A stretch of 21,324 nt of DNA, from positions 1-21,324 of the IMG/VR virus record IMGVR_UViG_3300031963_001062. The stretch is one strand, 5' to 3'. This document shows, one piece after another, positions 1 to 7,112 of this stretch. The notes under the pieces were generated by a model that did no database searches, was not told the DNA's origin, and saw nothing but the letters and a program-made list of their open reading frames with translations. A program made the position numbers and the translations under genes. This stretch comes from a virus. Position 1 is the first letter of the stretch, and each line of letters opens with the position of its first letter.

Positions 1-2
1 GA

Positions 3-842
3 ATGTCAGCAGGTCAAACTTACCATCAATGGCAAACAGACGCATTAGCAGCAGCAGCTACTAACGCAACAGTTGAAGGTGATGACGCTTCATTCGCAAC
101 ATTAGCAGCAACAACAGTATTAGGCAACTATACTCAAATCTCACGCAAAACAGTTCAAATTTCAAACACATATGACGTAGTACGTAAGTATGGTCGTAAG
201 TCTGAAGTTGCTTACCAACTTATGAAAGCTGGTAAAGAAATGAAACGTGACATGGAGTATGCTTTAGTACGTAACCAAGCATCATCAGCAGGTGGACCAG
301 CAACAGCTCGAACATCAGCAGGTATTGAGTCTTGGATTACTAACCGAGTAATTGCTACAGGTTCTACAGCAGGTACAACACCTGGCTTCGTAAACGGTAC
401 AGTAGCAGCTCCTACAGACGGTACTTCAGTAACATTCATTGAAGCAGACTTAAAGTCAGCTTTACAATTAGCTTGGACAGACGGTGGCGAGCCATCAACA
501 ATTCTTATGTCAGCTACTAACAAGTCACGTTTCTCTGGCTTTGCTGGTATTGCTACTAAGTTTGTAGACGTACAAGTTAAAGCACAGGCTTCAATTACTG
601 GTGCAGCAGACGTTTACGTTTCTGACTTCGGTAACCATACTGTGAAACTTGACCGTTTCATGCGTGACCAAGCAGTTCTATGTATTGACCCAGGCTATGT
701 TGGTTTAGCTTCACTACGTCCTTTAAGCAAAGAAGAACTTGCTAAGACTGGTGACTCAACAAAATGGCTCTTAACTGCAGAATATGCACTTGTGGTTCAA
801 AACCCAGATGCACATGCTAAAGTTCAAAACGTAGGTGCTTAG
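3..842 (+). CDS. Major capsid protein, DUF5309/SU10 type (5' end outside window)
   Basis: Forms the icosahedral phage head shell (HK97-like fold expected for this family). The visible 279 residues begin with a YHQWQTDALAAAATNATVEG-type segment, which in this family normally lies some 40 residues into the protein; the reading frame is also open to the window edge, so the ATG at position 3 is probably an internal Met and the true start is upstream. The IESWITNR and VSDFGNHTVKLDRFMR segments and the C-terminal 'YALVVQNPDAHAKVQNVGA' end are typical of DUF5309 capsid proteins. All 11 visible arginine codons are CGN and none AGA/AGG, unlike most neighbours, which fits a very highly translated gene. 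A terminator hairpin follows 20 bases after the stop. Identification is by recognition of the family; it is the most secure call in the window. Confidence 0.9.
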   Translation: MSAGQTYHQWQTDALAAAATNATVEGDDASFATLAATTVLGNYTQISRKTVQISNTYDVVRKYGRKSEVAYQLMKAGKEMKRDMEYALVRNQASSAGGPATARTSAGIESWITNRVIATGSTAGTTPGFVNGTVAAPTDGTSVTFIEADLKSALQLAWTDGGEPSTILMSATNKSRFSGFAGIATKFVDVQVKAQASITGAADVYVSDFGNHTVKLDRFMRDQAVLCIDPGYVGLASLRPLSKEELAKTGDSTKWLLTAEYALVVQNPDAHAKVQNVGA

Positions 843-852
843 TAATTAGATA

Positions 853-861
853 TGATATAAT
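853..861 (+). promoter_or_regulatory. Extended -10 promoter candidate behind the capsid gene
   Basis: TGATATAAT matches the extended -10 consensus TGnTATAAT. No convincing -35 box lies 17 bases upstream. The predicted start (about 868) falls inside the 5' arm of the terminator hairpin, so RNA begun here would not form the complete hairpin. The same nine bases recur at 12249-12257, again directly at a gene end. Recognition by the host sigma-70 polymerase is inference. Confidence 0.35.
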
Positions 862-894
862 GGGGGGAGTTAATTCTCCCTCTGTTGTATTTTT
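862..894 (+). terminator. Rho-independent terminator after the capsid gene
   Basis: An 8-base stem (862-869 GGGGGGAG pairing with 876-883 CTCCCTCT, two G-T wobbles) encloses the 6-base loop TTAATT and is followed by the T-rich run GTTGTATTTTT at 884-894. A hairpin just behind the capsid gene is a common phage arrangement that raises capsid mRNA over downstream genes. Read-through or the overlapping promoter candidate must supply the downstream genes, since the next gene starts only 15 bases after the stem. Confidence 0.7.
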
Positions 895-897
895 ATT

Positions 898-1221
898 ATG
901 CCAATATTATTTGACCACAATAGCGTAACAGGTGTAAGTCAGTATTTTGACTATGACCCAGCTAAAGATACATACTACCTAACTAGCACACAAGATATTA
1001 GTGGCATGTTAGACAATATTAAAAAAGCAAGAGATAATCCTGAAGTTTGGAATAACGGTGTAAAACAAGAATGGGCGCACTTTGCTAGTATTCCACCTGT
1101 AGTGGAAATGCAGTTAAAGCAAAAGGGTATAGATATGTATAACCCACACCAAACAAAAGAACTTATAAAAGAAATAAACGAAAACTATCCATATCTCAAG
1201 TTGACTACAAAGCGTGGATAA
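898..1221 (+). CDS. Small conserved phage protein encoded behind the capsid gene
   Basis: 107 residues, with no catalytic motif, signal peptide or membrane segment. It opens with a FDHNSVTGVSQYFDYD stretch and closes with a helical-looking KELIKEINENYPYLKLTTKRG-like tail; proteins of this size and pattern are often found just after DUF5309 capsid genes in phages of aquatic bacteria. Position suggests a head-completion or head-associated role, but the function is not established and this is inference. There is no Shine-Dalgarno sequence before the ATG; the T-rich tail of the capsid terminator lies there instead. I keep the ATG at 898 because the family-like sequence begins immediately after it. 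The gene overlaps the next by 8 bases, suggesting translational coupling. Confidence 0.8.
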   Translation: MPILFDHNSVTGVSQYFDYDPAKDTYYLTSTQDISGMLDNIKKARDNPEVWNNGVKQEWAHFASIPPVVEMQLKQKGIDMYNPHQTKELIKEINENYPYLKLTTKRG

Positions 1222-2542
1222 AGACGAATTAAAACAAGTACAGTTAGCAATACACGACCTCATACAAAAGGAACAGTATGATGTTGCAATGCCTATTATT
1301 AACGAAGTGTTAATGATATATCCTAATGATGCAGCTACATTAAACTTCTTAGGTTACATTTGGTTAATGGGTGATAAGCCTGCATTTGCTTACCAATACT
1401 TCCGTAGAGCATTACAAGAACAACCAGGCAATAAAGCATTATGGACTTCTCTAGGTCGTGCATGTCACGAAATGGATATGTTTGAAGATGCTATTAAATA
1501 CTTTTTAAAGTCAGCAGAATTAGACCCTAGTTATGCAATGGCATACTCTAATGCTAGTGCTTCATTAGTTCAAATGTCTAAATGGGATGATGCAGAAAAG
1601 TCAGCTAAGATGGCTTTGGAATGCGACCCTACAGAATTACACTCACAGCTAAACCTAGCTCATAGTTACCTTGCTAAAGGTGAATGGGAAAAAGGTTGGA
1701 TAGAATGGGATAAGTCACTAGGTGGCAAGTTCCGTAAAGAATTAGTCTATGGTGACGAAGTAAGATGGAATGGCGATAAAGACAAGACTATAGTTATTTA
1801 TGGTGAACAAGGTTTAGGTGATGAGATATTCTACGCATCATGTATACCAGACGCTATTGCTATTAGTAAGAAAGTTTATATAGACTGTGATGAAAGATTA
1901 GAAACATTATTTAAACGTAGTTTCCCTACAGCAATAGTGCATGGCACTCGCAAACAAGATAATGTTGAATGGTTAAAAGATATTACATTTGATGCAAGAT
2001 GTGGTATTGGTGGACTTCCTCAGTTCTTTAGACCAACAAGCAAGTCTTTTCCTGGTACGCCTTTTCTAAAAGCAGACCCTGATAAAGTTACTATGTGGCA
2101 GTCCATGTTTAAGACATGGGGTAAGAAAGTTATAGGTATCACAACTAAAGGCGGTACGTTTAGAACTAACGCTAAAGGTCGTGAGCTTACAGAAGAAGAC
2201 TTACAACTATTACTTAAGCGTAAAGACATACAGTTAGTTAGTTTAGACTATAGCGTAGAACGCAAAATTGATGGTATTAAATACTTTGAATTAGCGACAG
2301 ACGCAAAAGATTATGATGACACAGCAGCTCTTATAGCAGCTTGTGATATGACTCTAGGGGTCAACACTACTGCTTTACATTGTAGTGCTGCTATGGGCGT
2401 TAAAACATGGTGCTTAGTACCTAAATGGCATCAATGGCGTTATGCTCAAGTAAGTATGCCTTGGTATAGACACATGAGACTCATTTACCAAGATGATAGA
2501 ACATGGAAAGAAGTCATTGAGCAGCTTAATGGAACTTTGTAA
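1214..2542 (+). CDS. TPR-repeat protein fused to a GT9-like glycosyltransferase domain
   Basis: Two-part protein of 442 residues. Residues about 1-175 are tetratricopeptide repeats: successive 34-residue units with patterns such as YFRRALQEQPGNKALW, YFLKSAELDPSYAMAY and AKMALECDPTELHSQL. Residues about 185-440 look like a GT-B glycosyltransferase related to the heptosyltransferase (GT9) superfamily, with GEQGLGDE at 197-204 (nucleotide-sugar side) and CDMTLGVNTTALHCSAAMG at 377-395. TPR-linked glycosyltransferases of this type are known in bacteria and phages; the TPR part usually binds a protein partner, so a protein acceptor is a reasonable inference. The acceptor and sugar are unknown. Start is a GTG overlapping the previous stop by 8 bases; no clear Shine-Dalgarno. 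It is the first of four overlapping sugar-related genes. Confidence 0.82.
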   Translation: MDKDELKQVQLAIHDLIQKEQYDVAMPIINEVLMIYPNDAATLNFLGYIWLMGDKPAFAYQYFRRALQEQPGNKALWTSLGRACHEMDMFEDAIKYFLKSAELDPSYAMAYSNASASLVQMSKWDDAEKSAKMALECDPTELHSQLNLAHSYLAKGEWEKGWIEWDKSLGGKFRKELVYGDEVRWNGDKDKTIVIYGEQGLGDEIFYASCIPDAIAISKKVYIDCDERLETLFKRSFPTAIVHGTRKQDNVEWLKDITFDARCGIGGLPQFFRPTSKSFPGTPFLKADPDKVTMWQSMFKTWGKKVIGITTKGGTFRTNAKGRELTEEDLQLLLKRKDIQLVSLDYSVERKIDGIKYFELATDAKDYDDTAALIAACDMTLGVNTTALHCSAAMGVKTWCLVPKWHQWRYAQVSMPWYRHMRLIYQDDRTWKEVIEQLNGTL

Positions 2543-3026
2543 ACTTATTTCTAAAGACTATTTAAAGCAACAACAAGCATTACACAATGATAAAAATTAT
2601 GGTGTTTCTGGTCATAAATGGGCTAGTAAAATATCACATCATAAAGATATATTAGATTATGGATGCGGTAAGAAAACATTAGAAGCAGCACTTAATAGAC
2701 CTATTGCTAATTACGACCCATGTGTAGAAGGATTAGAAAATAACAATCAGCCACATGACTTTGTATTCTGTGGTGATGTATTAGAACATATAGAATTGCA
2801 TTTGCTAGACAATGTATTACAAGATATAAAGCGTTGCATGATAAATTCAGGTTTATTAGTTATAAGTTTAATACCTGCTAAAAAAACTTTGCCAGATGGT
2901 CGTAACGCACATCTTATTTTAGAGACACATCATTGGTGGAAAGATAAACTAGAAAATTACTTCATCATTACTAACGAAGAAGTAAACGATAAAGAATATG
3001 TAGTGGAAGTAAAGCCATGGGTTTAG
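2529..3026 (+). CDS. Class I SAM-dependent methyltransferase
   Basis: 165 residues. The Rossmann-fold motif I is visible as ILDYGCGKKTL (about 41-51), a second acidic position as NYDPCVEG (61-68), and the post-motif GDVLEHIE (82-89), followed by a strand LLVISLIPAKK (109-119) and a conserved-looking PDGRNAHLILETHHWW segment (122-137). These are hallmarks of class I methyltransferases that use S-adenosylmethionine; a similar small enzyme recurs in phages near glycosyltransferases. The substrate is not deducible; a sugar acceptor would fit its neighbours. The frame is open from 2493, but the ATG at 2529 gives a 14-base overlap with the upstream gene and a start where the recognisable sequence begins, so I prefer it. 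It overlaps the next gene by 10 bases. Confidence 0.82.
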   Translation: MELCKLISKDYLKQQQALHNDKNYGVSGHKWASKISHHKDILDYGCGKKTLEAALNRPIANYDPCVEGLENNNQPHDFVFCGDVLEHIELHLLDNVLQDIKRCMINSGLLVISLIPAKKTLPDGRNAHLILETHHWWKDKLENYFIITNEEVNDKEYVVEVKPWV

Positions 3027-3763
3027 GTGATTGGATAATGGCATCTGGTGATGCTAAAGAAGCTAACGAAAGAACTGGTAAAAAAGTTAAGTTAGGTAAT
3101 GGCGTTACAATGTTTTGGGATGGTCAAGTATTTGCCAATAATCCTAGAATGGCTAGTAAATCTGATACAGACGTAGTGTGGGTTAAAAACTATCAAAATC
3201 ACAGACCTTATATAAAAGGCACAAATAATGGTCACATGTTATTTAATGATGACTATAAGCCTGTTGTTGGTGAAATATACTTTGACAATGAAGAACAAAA
3301 AGCTATAGATAAGATACAAGGTGACTACATTATTGTTGAACCTAGTGTTAAAAAAACTTTTATTCATACAGTCAATAAAGCATGGCATGGTTGGGAAGAG
3401 TTATTTAAACATGACTTACCATGGTTACAGTTAGGTGATTTTACTACTGACAAGAAAACAAAGTGGTTAGAAACACCAACCTTTAGAAACGCATTACAAG
3501 TATTAAGCAAAGCAAAGTTATTTGTAGGCACAGATGGTGGTTTACATCATGCAGCAGCAGCATTAGGCATACCTTCCGTAGTGATATGGACAGGTTTTAC
3601 TTCACCAAGGCACTTAGGATATGATACCCATAGAAATATACATGACGGTTCAGAGCCATGTGGGACTTATAATAGCGTATGCAAACATTGCCTTTTAAAA
3701 AGCAAAGCAATCACCGTAGAGCAGGTTTTAGATGCAGTTAATACTGAGTGGCATAGAACGTAG
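3017..3763 (+). CDS. GT9-family (heptosyltransferase-like) glycosyltransferase
   Basis: 248 residues. GLGDWIMASG at the very N terminus is the glycine-rich motif that opens GT9 enzymes; VGTDGGLHHAAAALGIPSVV (170-189) is the donor-binding HH/DGG region, followed by WTGFTSPRHLGY. A C-terminal cysteine group (C215, C222, C225 in CGTYNSVCKHC) is also seen in some GT9 relatives. GT9 enzymes transfer heptose or related sugars to LPS core; this one is shorter than typical cellular members (usually over 300 residues), with a trimmed N-terminal half. All 7 arginine codons are AGA/AGG, the reverse of the capsid gene. Lies inside the four-gene cassette, overlapping its neighbours by 10 and 32 bases. Donor and acceptor are unknown. 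Confidence 0.82.
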   Translation: MGLGDWIMASGDAKEANERTGKKVKLGNGVTMFWDGQVFANNPRMASKSDTDVVWVKNYQNHRPYIKGTNNGHMLFNDDYKPVVGEIYFDNEEQKAIDKIQGDYIIVEPSVKKTFIHTVNKAWHGWEELFKHDLPWLQLGDFTTDKKTKWLETPTFRNALQVLSKAKLFVGTDGGLHHAAAALGIPSVVIWTGFTSPRHLGYDTHRNIHDGSEPCGTYNSVCKHCLLKSKAITVEQVLDAVNTEWHRT

Positions 3764-4445
3764 AGATAACGTCTTAAAACGCTTGCATAAGCATTGTAAG
3801 GGTGTTTTAACAAGGGAATGGGATGGTAAGTCAATTCCAGTTGTAGTAGGTAATTTACAGGGTGCAGATAAGATACAAATAACCTGTAGAGAACAAAACA
3901 TACCCTACATTCTAATAGACCATGGTTACTTTCACAGGTCACCTGACTTAGAATGGGCTAGATTATGTGTTAATAACTACCATTGCACAGATTGGCGTGT
4001 ATCAGATAGAGAAACACCTAAGGTTCATGAGTATCGTAGTGGTGAAAACGTAGTTATTTTGCCTCCAGCAGATAAAATAGCTTATATCTACCAAACTTCT
4101 AACTGGTTAGACAAAACAGTAGAAGAAATTAGAAAACATACAGAGAGAAAAATTGTCATTAAGCGTAAAGGCGAAGGTGACTTTAAAAGAACACTAGAAA
4201 AGGCTCATGTTATTGTGAGTTTTGGTAGTGTGGCAGAAGTGGAAGCACTTATTTGTGGCGTTCCTGTTATAGGTTCACCATATAGCCCTGCAGTACCAAT
4301 ATCCAATAACATACAAGACATAGAAAACTTAACATATTTTGACAGAACAGCATGGTTAAGCTCATTAGCTGCTAGTGAATGGCATAAAGATGAGATGGAC
4401 AAGTGCTGGGATAGACTAAAAGGACAATTAGATGGCGTTTACTAA
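3732..4445 (+). CDS. GT-B glycosyltransferase-like protein
   Basis: 237 residues, not securely recognised. The fold-like signs are a Rossmann-type alternation of strands and helices in the first half (SIPVVVGNL, IPYILIDHGYF) and a C-terminal segment SFGSVAEVEALICGVPVIG (163-181) that strongly resembles the donor-binding region of GT-B glycosyltransferases, where a helix with E/A residues precedes a 'GVPVIG' strand. ERKIVIKRKGEGDFKRTLEK (138-157) could be the domain linker. No signal peptide or membrane segment. Its 32-base overlap with the GT9 gene and 14-base overlap with the adaptor gene tie it to the sugar cassette and to the structural operon. It could alternatively be a polysaccharide-related protein without transferase activity. 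Start ATG follows an AGG at moderate distance. Confidence 0.6.
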   Translation: MQLILSGIERRDNVLKRLHKHCKGVLTREWDGKSIPVVVGNLQGADKIQITCREQNIPYILIDHGYFHRSPDLEWARLCVNNYHCTDWRVSDRETPKVHEYRSGENVVILPPADKIAYIYQTSNWLDKTVEEIRKHTERKIVIKRKGEGDFKRTLEKAHVIVSFGSVAEVEALICGVPVIGSPYSPAVPISNNIQDIENLTYFDRTAWLSSLAASEWHKDEMDKCWDRLKGQLDGVY

Positions 4446-5046
4446 TTACAGTAGCTTTGTAACAGTAGTAGAAAATTACTTAGCAAGAACAGACTTATCG
4501 TCACAGATACCTGACTTCATTCAGTTAGCACAAACAAGAATGTCACGTGACTTAAGAACTGAAAAAATGCTTAAGGTAGCAACAGCTCCTATTACTTCAG
4601 GTGATGGCACAGTATCTTTACCTTCTGACATGCTAGAGGTAAGAGAAATACATTTACAAGGTAACCCACCTATTAGGCTAGAGTTTCAAGCACCTGATTT
4701 GTTTTTCCGTAATGGTCAAACATCATTATCAGGTAAACCATTTTACTTTACAATGTTAGGTTCAGAGTTTCAATTTGCGCCAACACCTAATGGCAGCTTT
4801 ACAGCACAAATTTTATATTATGCTCAACCTACATTTATATCTACATCAACTGCTAGTAATTTATATCTAGCTAACTACCCAGACGCTTTATTATATTCAA
4901 CTCTAGCAGAAGCAGAGCCATATTTATTGAATGATGCACGTATTCAAACATGGTCAGCTTTATATGATAGAGCAATTGCTAATATTAAAACAAGCGACTT
5001 GGGTCAAACATACCCATACACTTCACTAAGCGTAACACCAAGATAA
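4432..5046 (+). CDS. Head-tail adaptor protein (SU10-adaptor type)
   Basis: 204 residues. The helical N terminus with FVTVVENYLARTDLSSQIPDFIQLAQ (about residues 9-34), then RMSRDLR and a beta-rich middle containing SLPSDMLEVREIHLQG and LEFQAPD, then SALYDRAIANIK near the end, is the typical pattern of phage adaptor proteins that form a 12-fold ring under the portal and connect it with the tail nozzle. In related phages this gene follows the capsid gene closely; here the sugar cassette separates them. Starts with ATG 14 bases before the end of the upstream gene. Function by family recognition; the adaptor role itself is well established for relatives of this type. Confidence 0.75.
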   Translation: MAFTNYSSFVTVVENYLARTDLSSQIPDFIQLAQTRMSRDLRTEKMLKVATAPITSGDGTVSLPSDMLEVREIHLQGNPPIRLEFQAPDLFFRNGQTSLSGKPFYFTMLGSEFQFAPTPNGSFTAQILYYAQPTFISTSTASNLYLANYPDALLYSTLAEAEPYLLNDARIQTWSALYDRAIANIKTSDLGQTYPYTSLSVTPR

Positions 5047-5056
5047 GGACAATATT

Positions 5057-5449
5057 ATGGCAGAAATGAGTAACTACCTAGAGAACGCACTTATAAATGT
5101 AACTCTACGCAACACAACATATACAGCACCAGCAACGGTTTATGTATCACTATGGACTTCAGACCCTACAGATGCAGGTAGTGGCACAGAAGTTAGCACA
5201 TCTGGTACAAGCTATGCTAGACAGTCAGTAACATTTGGCGCACCTTCTAGCGGAGCTTCACTAAATACTACAGCAGTAGAGTTTCCACAAGCAACAGCTT
5301 CATACGGAACAGTAGGCTGGATTGGTATTAATGATGCAGTATCTTCAGGCAACCTTTTATATCATTCACCACTAACAACGTCTAAAACAATTGACACAGG
5401 CGATATATTCAAAATTGCTATTGGTAGTCTTTCAGTAACATTATCTTAA
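5057..5449 (+). CDS. Small beta-rich virion protein (Gp80-like, often labelled tail fibre)
   Basis: 130 residues. The N-terminal MSNYLENALINVTLRNTTY, then TAPATVYVSLWTSDPTDAGSGTE and the closing YHSPLTTSKTIDTGDIFKIA segment are the signature of a widespread small phage protein found in tail or decoration regions of many dsDNA phages and usually annotated as a tail fibre or Gp80-like protein. It is beta-strand rich and Thr/Ser rich, without catalytic residues, so a structural role is likely, but its location in the particle is not known. A good AAGGA Shine-Dalgarno at 5045-5049 sits 7 bases before the ATG. Confidence 0.7.
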   Translation: MAEMSNYLENALINVTLRNTTYTAPATVYVSLWTSDPTDAGSGTEVSTSGTSYARQSVTFGAPSSGASLNTTAVEFPQATASYGTVGWIGINDAVSSGNLLYHSPLTTSKTIDTGDIFKIAIGSLSVTLS

Positions 5450-5457
5450 GGTAAATT

Positions 5458-6432
5458 ATGCCAGTACCAATGACGCTAGAGCAACTAGACGTTTATGGTA
5501 GTTTGGAAAATGTACCATATAGTTTAGATAATACATTTTATGACAATGGCACTACTGTATGTGGACCTTGGACATTAGACCAATTGGACGCATTTGGTAG
5601 TTTAGATAACTTAGCCATTTCGCTAGATAGTTCATTATGGACTACTAATGCTTGTATAAATATATCAGATGCACTTATTGATGCAGCCGCATTAGTTGTT
5701 GCAGATGCTACTAGAATAAGAACAAGTAGTGGTGCAATAGATGCCAATGCTGCTGTCGTTGCAGATGGTACTAAAATTTCTACAGGTAGTGCAGTTATTA
5801 CAGCTAACGCACAAGTAGAAGCAGAAGCTACTAGAATTACATTTAGTGGTGCTGACATTACAGGTGAAGCTACTGTTGTTGCTAATGGCGTTAAAGTTGT
5901 AGTAGGTGCTGCAGATATAACAGCTTTAGCTACTGTAGACGCTACAGGCTTTGCAATATACTCATCTAGTGGTTCTATTACAGCCACAGCTACAGTATTA
6001 GCAGATGGTATTAGAGTTCAACTTGGCGAAGGTTCTATTACAGCTAGTGCAGCAGTTGATGCAGATGCAATACGCATTAGAACAAGTGATGCAGATATAA
6101 CAGGAACTGCAGAAGTTACTGCTGTAGGTGGTGTATTGTATGCTGGTGAAGCTAATATAACAGCAGAAGCATTATTATCATGTAGTCCAAATGCAATATT
6201 ATTTGGAGTAGGTAGTATTTCAGCAGTCGCAAGTATTTTAGCAACAGGTACGATATTAGGTGAAGAATGGTCACCAGTCACTCCAGGCTCAGAGTCATGG
6301 ACAGATGTAACACCAAGTAGTGATACTTGGACAGTAATAACAGCAGGTGGTAGTTCATGGACTGATATAAGTTTTGGTTCAGATACATGGACAGCATCAA
6401 GTTCAAGTAACGATACATGGTCACAAATTTAA
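5458..6432 (+). CDS. Tandem-repeat structural protein with 20-residue and 10-residue repeats
   Basis: 324 residues made almost wholly of repeats. Residues 6-28 and 39-61 are two copies of a 23-residue motif (TLxxLDxYGSLxNxxxSLD). Residues 72-268 are ten consecutive units of exactly 20 residues with core ITAxAxVxADG (the last is shortened to 17). Residues 271-324 hold six Trp spaced exactly 10 residues apart (271, 281, 291, 301, 311, 321) in WTDVTPSSDT-like units. The regular small-residue pattern suggests a beta-solenoid or stacked beta-hairpins, hence an elongated fibre-like virion part; this is inference. Only four cysteines or fewer are present and no enzymatic motif. It lies between a small structural protein and a tail fibre gene. 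I do not recognise a named family. Confidence 0.75.
   Translation: MPVPMTLEQLDVYGSLENVPYSLDNTFYDNGTTVCGPWTLDQLDAFGSLDNLAISLDSSLWTTNACINISDALIDAAALVVADATRIRTSSGAIDANAAVVADGTKISTGSAVITANAQVEAEATRITFSGADITGEATVVANGVKVVVGAADITALATVDATGFAIYSSSGSITATATVLADGIRVQLGEGSITASAAVDADAIRIRTSDADITGTAEVTAVGGVLYAGEANITAEALLSCSPNAILFGVGSISAVASILATGTILGEEWSPVTPGSESWTDVTPSSDTWTVITAGGSSWTDISFGSDTWTASSSSNDTWSQI
5671..6261 (+). repeat. Ten in-frame 60-bp units coding a 20-residue repeat
   Basis: Units start at codons for residues 72, 92, 112, 132, 152, 172, 192, 212, 232 and 252. Spacing is constant at 60 bases without insertions, but the DNA copies differ at many positions, so the array is old and held by protein structure rather than by recent duplication. 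Confidence 0.85.
6268..6432 (+). repeat. Five 30-bp units coding a Trp-anchored 10-residue repeat
   Basis: TGG codons lie at 6268, 6298, 6328, 6358, 6388 and 6418, exactly 30 bases apart. Each unit has the form W-T-x-[VI]-[TS]-x-[GS]-[GS]-x-[ST]. The array ends three codons before the stop. Confidence 0.85.
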
Positions 6433-6446
6433 TTACGAGGTAAAAA

Positions 6447-7112
6447 ATGGCAAAAGATAAAATCAGTCAGTACGACTCTACAAGTGCTGGCGCAAACTTA
6501 AACACAGACATTGCAGGTATTAATATTGATGAGGGTTGCGCACCTTCAGGTATTAACAATGCTATTAGAACTCTCATGGCACAAATTCGTGACTTACAGT
6601 CAGGTGTTAGTGGTGACACTATTCCTGTTGCAGCAGGTGGTACTGGTGCTAATACAGCAGCTTCAGCTAGAAGTTCTTTAGGTCTTGTTATTGGTACAAA
6701 CGTATTAGCTCCTCCTTCAGGCACAGCTATTTTAAAAGCTAACTCTGGTGGTGCTTTAGCAAACGCTACAGCAGGTACAGACTATGCAGCAATAGGCACA
6801 GCATCTACATGGTCAGCATCACAACGTGGTACAGTTACTACAGACAATGATGGTTCATTTGATATGTCTGTTACTAATAACTTTTCATGCACACCTTCAG
6901 GAACATTTGCACTTACCTTTACTAATATTACAGCAGGTCAGTCAGGCTATGTATTATTAGTAAATACAGGTGGTCATGCAGTCACAGCAGCAGCAACTAC
7001 TAAAGTAGGTACAACATTCTTAACCACAGTAAGTGCAGCAGGGACATATTTACTATCTTATTTCTCTAATGGCACTAACGTATATGTAACAGCTTCAGGA
7101 GCTTTAGCTTAA
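6447..7112 (+). CDS. Tail fibre protein
   Basis: 221 residues. The N-terminal block KISQYDSTSAGANLNTDIAG followed by NIDEGCAPSGINNAIRTLMA (residues about 5-45) is a very common attachment-end signature of phage tail fibres, and PVAAGGTGANTAASARSSLG (about 60-79) is the collagen-like/AGGTGA repeat motif found in fibre shafts. The remaining part (about 125-221) is a Thr/Gly-rich beta domain containing SFDMSVTNNFSCTPSG and ending in a strand-rich tip; such tips commonly contact the receptor or a further fibre protein. The gene shares one base (TAATG) with the next one, the large receptor-binding candidate, so the two may be co-translated parts of one appendage. A GAGG Shine-Dalgarno is present upstream. 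Confidence 0.8.
   Translation: MAKDKISQYDSTSAGANLNTDIAGINIDEGCAPSGINNAIRTLMAQIRDLQSGVSGDTIPVAAGGTGANTAASARSSLGLVIGTNVLAPPSGTAILKANSGGALANATAGTDYAAIGTASTWSASQRGTVTTDNDGSFDMSVTNNFSCTPSGTFALTFTNITAGQSGYVLLVNTGGHAVTAAATTKVGTTFLTTVSAAGTYLLSYFSNGTNVYVTASGALA

Noticed and set aside
2493-2528. Earlier start of the methyltransferase frame
   Set aside because: It lengthens the overlap with the TPR-glycosyltransferase gene and adds residues that do not resemble the family; ATG 2529 fits better.
5538-5987. 149-residue open frame on the minus strand
   Set aside because: It mirrors the codon repeats of the plus-strand repeat protein; Ala/Thr/Val composition follows from the repeat and there is no ribosome site.
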